Notes under the pieces: generated by a model
Databases searched by the model: none
Told to the model about the DNA's origin: nothing
What the model saw: only the letters and a program-made list of their open reading frames with translations
From: Rhodohalobacter mucosus
GTDB taxonomy: Bacteria > Bacteroidota > Rhodothermia > Balneolales > Balneolaceae
Length of the DNA: 64,000 nt
Direction: 5' to 3'
NCBI RefSeq assembly: GCF_003150675.1
Contig: NZ_QGGB01000002.1
Span: 62,001-126,000 of the forward strand
Program-made: the position numbers and the translations under genes
Shown: one piece after another, positions 63,521 to 64,000 of the stretch
Position numbering within the stretch: position 1 is the stretch's first letter
How the letters are laid out: each line of letters opens with the position of its first letter

Positions 63521-63653
63521 CATAATTCGTGAAAAATAAGACATGGTATGTCTGGAATCTCAGTACTAACTACTCGATACTAATACTGTATCCTTTCCCC
63601 GAACCGCCTTACCTTGTTCCCTTTACATCCGATTCAGATAACCCCTATTTTTT

Positions 63654-64000
63654 ATGCAGGACGGAGCTCGTTTTTTTGCCTATGCCACGTGGGCGCTGAT
63701 GGTATCACTGGCAATCATCATTTTTACACACAGCTTTCTGGACATGGTGAGCCGTCCGGGCTGGCTGGGTACCGTTGTACTGCTGGCGTTCGGATTCATC
63801 TATCTCAACCTCACCTATGCTGCCGTAAAGCGTTTTATCCGGAAAGTTCCGGCCCCGACACAAGCCCACCTCTTTCTTGCGTTTCTGATCTATTTGCCTC
63901 CATTTATCTGGATCTATGCATCAGCGGATGTGATAACCACCACCGAGATACTGATCTTCCTGGTCCTGGCAATAGCCTGCGGAATGGGAGCCTGGCACGG
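63654..64000 (+). CDS. Membrane protein of unknown family (partial, 3' end cut by window)
   Basis: About 115 residues visible from ATG 63654, frame open to the window edge. Four hydrophobic helices: about 9-27, 39-56, 73-95, 98-113. Begins MQDGARFFAYATWALMVSLA. No family recognised from this part; 133 nt after mce on the same strand. Confidence 0.6.
   Translation, partial: MQDGARFFAYATWALMVSLAIIIFTHSFLDMVSRPGWLGTVVLLAFGFIYLNLTYAAVKRFIRKVPAPTQAHLFLAFLIYLPPFIWIYASADVITTTEILIFLVLAIACGMGAWH

Noticed and set aside
63539-63553. Small palindrome AGACATGGTATGTCT after mce
   Set aside because: 6-bp stem, 3-nt loop and no T run; too weak to call a terminator.

Overview
The window reads as a chromosomal segment of a marine or halophilic Bacteroidota/Rhodothermota-type bacterium, most likely Balneolales (Balneola/Gracilimonas/Rhodohalobacter-like). 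The reasons are an ECF sigma/FecR/TonB-receptor operon, a DUF4293 protein, a DNA polymerase III alpha subunit carrying its own DnaQ-like exonuclease, and Bacteroidota-type promoters (TTTG, about 19 nt, TAnnTTTG; best example at 6969-6999). Shine-Dalgarno sites are weak and TTG/GTG starts are common. The species placement is inference. I see no rRNA, tRNA, CRISPR array, prophage or intact insertion sequence; the content is mostly core housekeeping and envelope genes.

Layout: 1-4149 is a cell-surface signalling operon on the minus strand (sigma factor, lipoprotein, FecR anti-sigma factor, TonB receptor cut by the window edge). 4284-6629 holds an orphan FbpC-like ATPase, a SPOR lipoprotein and a small outer-membrane barrel. 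7034-9556 is a partner-switching module (STAS protein, RsbW-like kinase, SpoIIE-type phosphatase) with its own promoter. 9548-12741 has mltF, a DMT exporter and a DUF4293 gene. 12852-19734 is a TetR-controlled RND efflux operon with visible operators. 19925-23666 has a second DMT exporter, pyrR-pyrB and a CynX-like MFS carrier. 24186-29881 has a PQQ-type sugar dehydrogenase, a tandem LEA-2 lipoprotein, a UDG-family gene coupled to recQ, and a DUF1801 gene.

29906-40085 carries an M24 peptidase, ilvE, a 5'-nucleotidase split into two genes in swapped order, mnmA, an HNH nuclease, a divergent PiT-like permease, glutamate dehydrogenase and a lone RsbW-like ATPase. 40119-45685 is a second complete RND pump. 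45854-51419 holds trxA, dnaE, thpR and an acylphosphatase. 51528-59658 carries oxyR, a small membrane protein, a ligase-associated MBL exonuclease, a TPR histidine kinase, an ATP-dependent DNA ligase and dacB. 59851-64000 holds a two-domain VOC protein, a 0.9-kb non-coding stretch with a tandem pair of roughly 240-bp repeats, a DUF1304 protein, an AraC-MGMT fusion, methylmalonyl-CoA epimerase and a truncated membrane protein.

Functionally the segment is rich in envelope stress and export (two RND pumps, MltF, SPOR protein, DacB), DNA maintenance (RecQ, UDG-like, ligase, exonuclease, MGMT, DnaE) and signalling (ECF/FecR, partner switching, histidine kinase, OxyR, TetR). I found no clearly new multi-gene system. 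The points most worth checking are the TetR operator set, the PiT-like permease, the modified RND permease, the decayed PHP site in DnaE, the lipoprotein inside the sigma/FecR operon and the tandem intergenic repeat.
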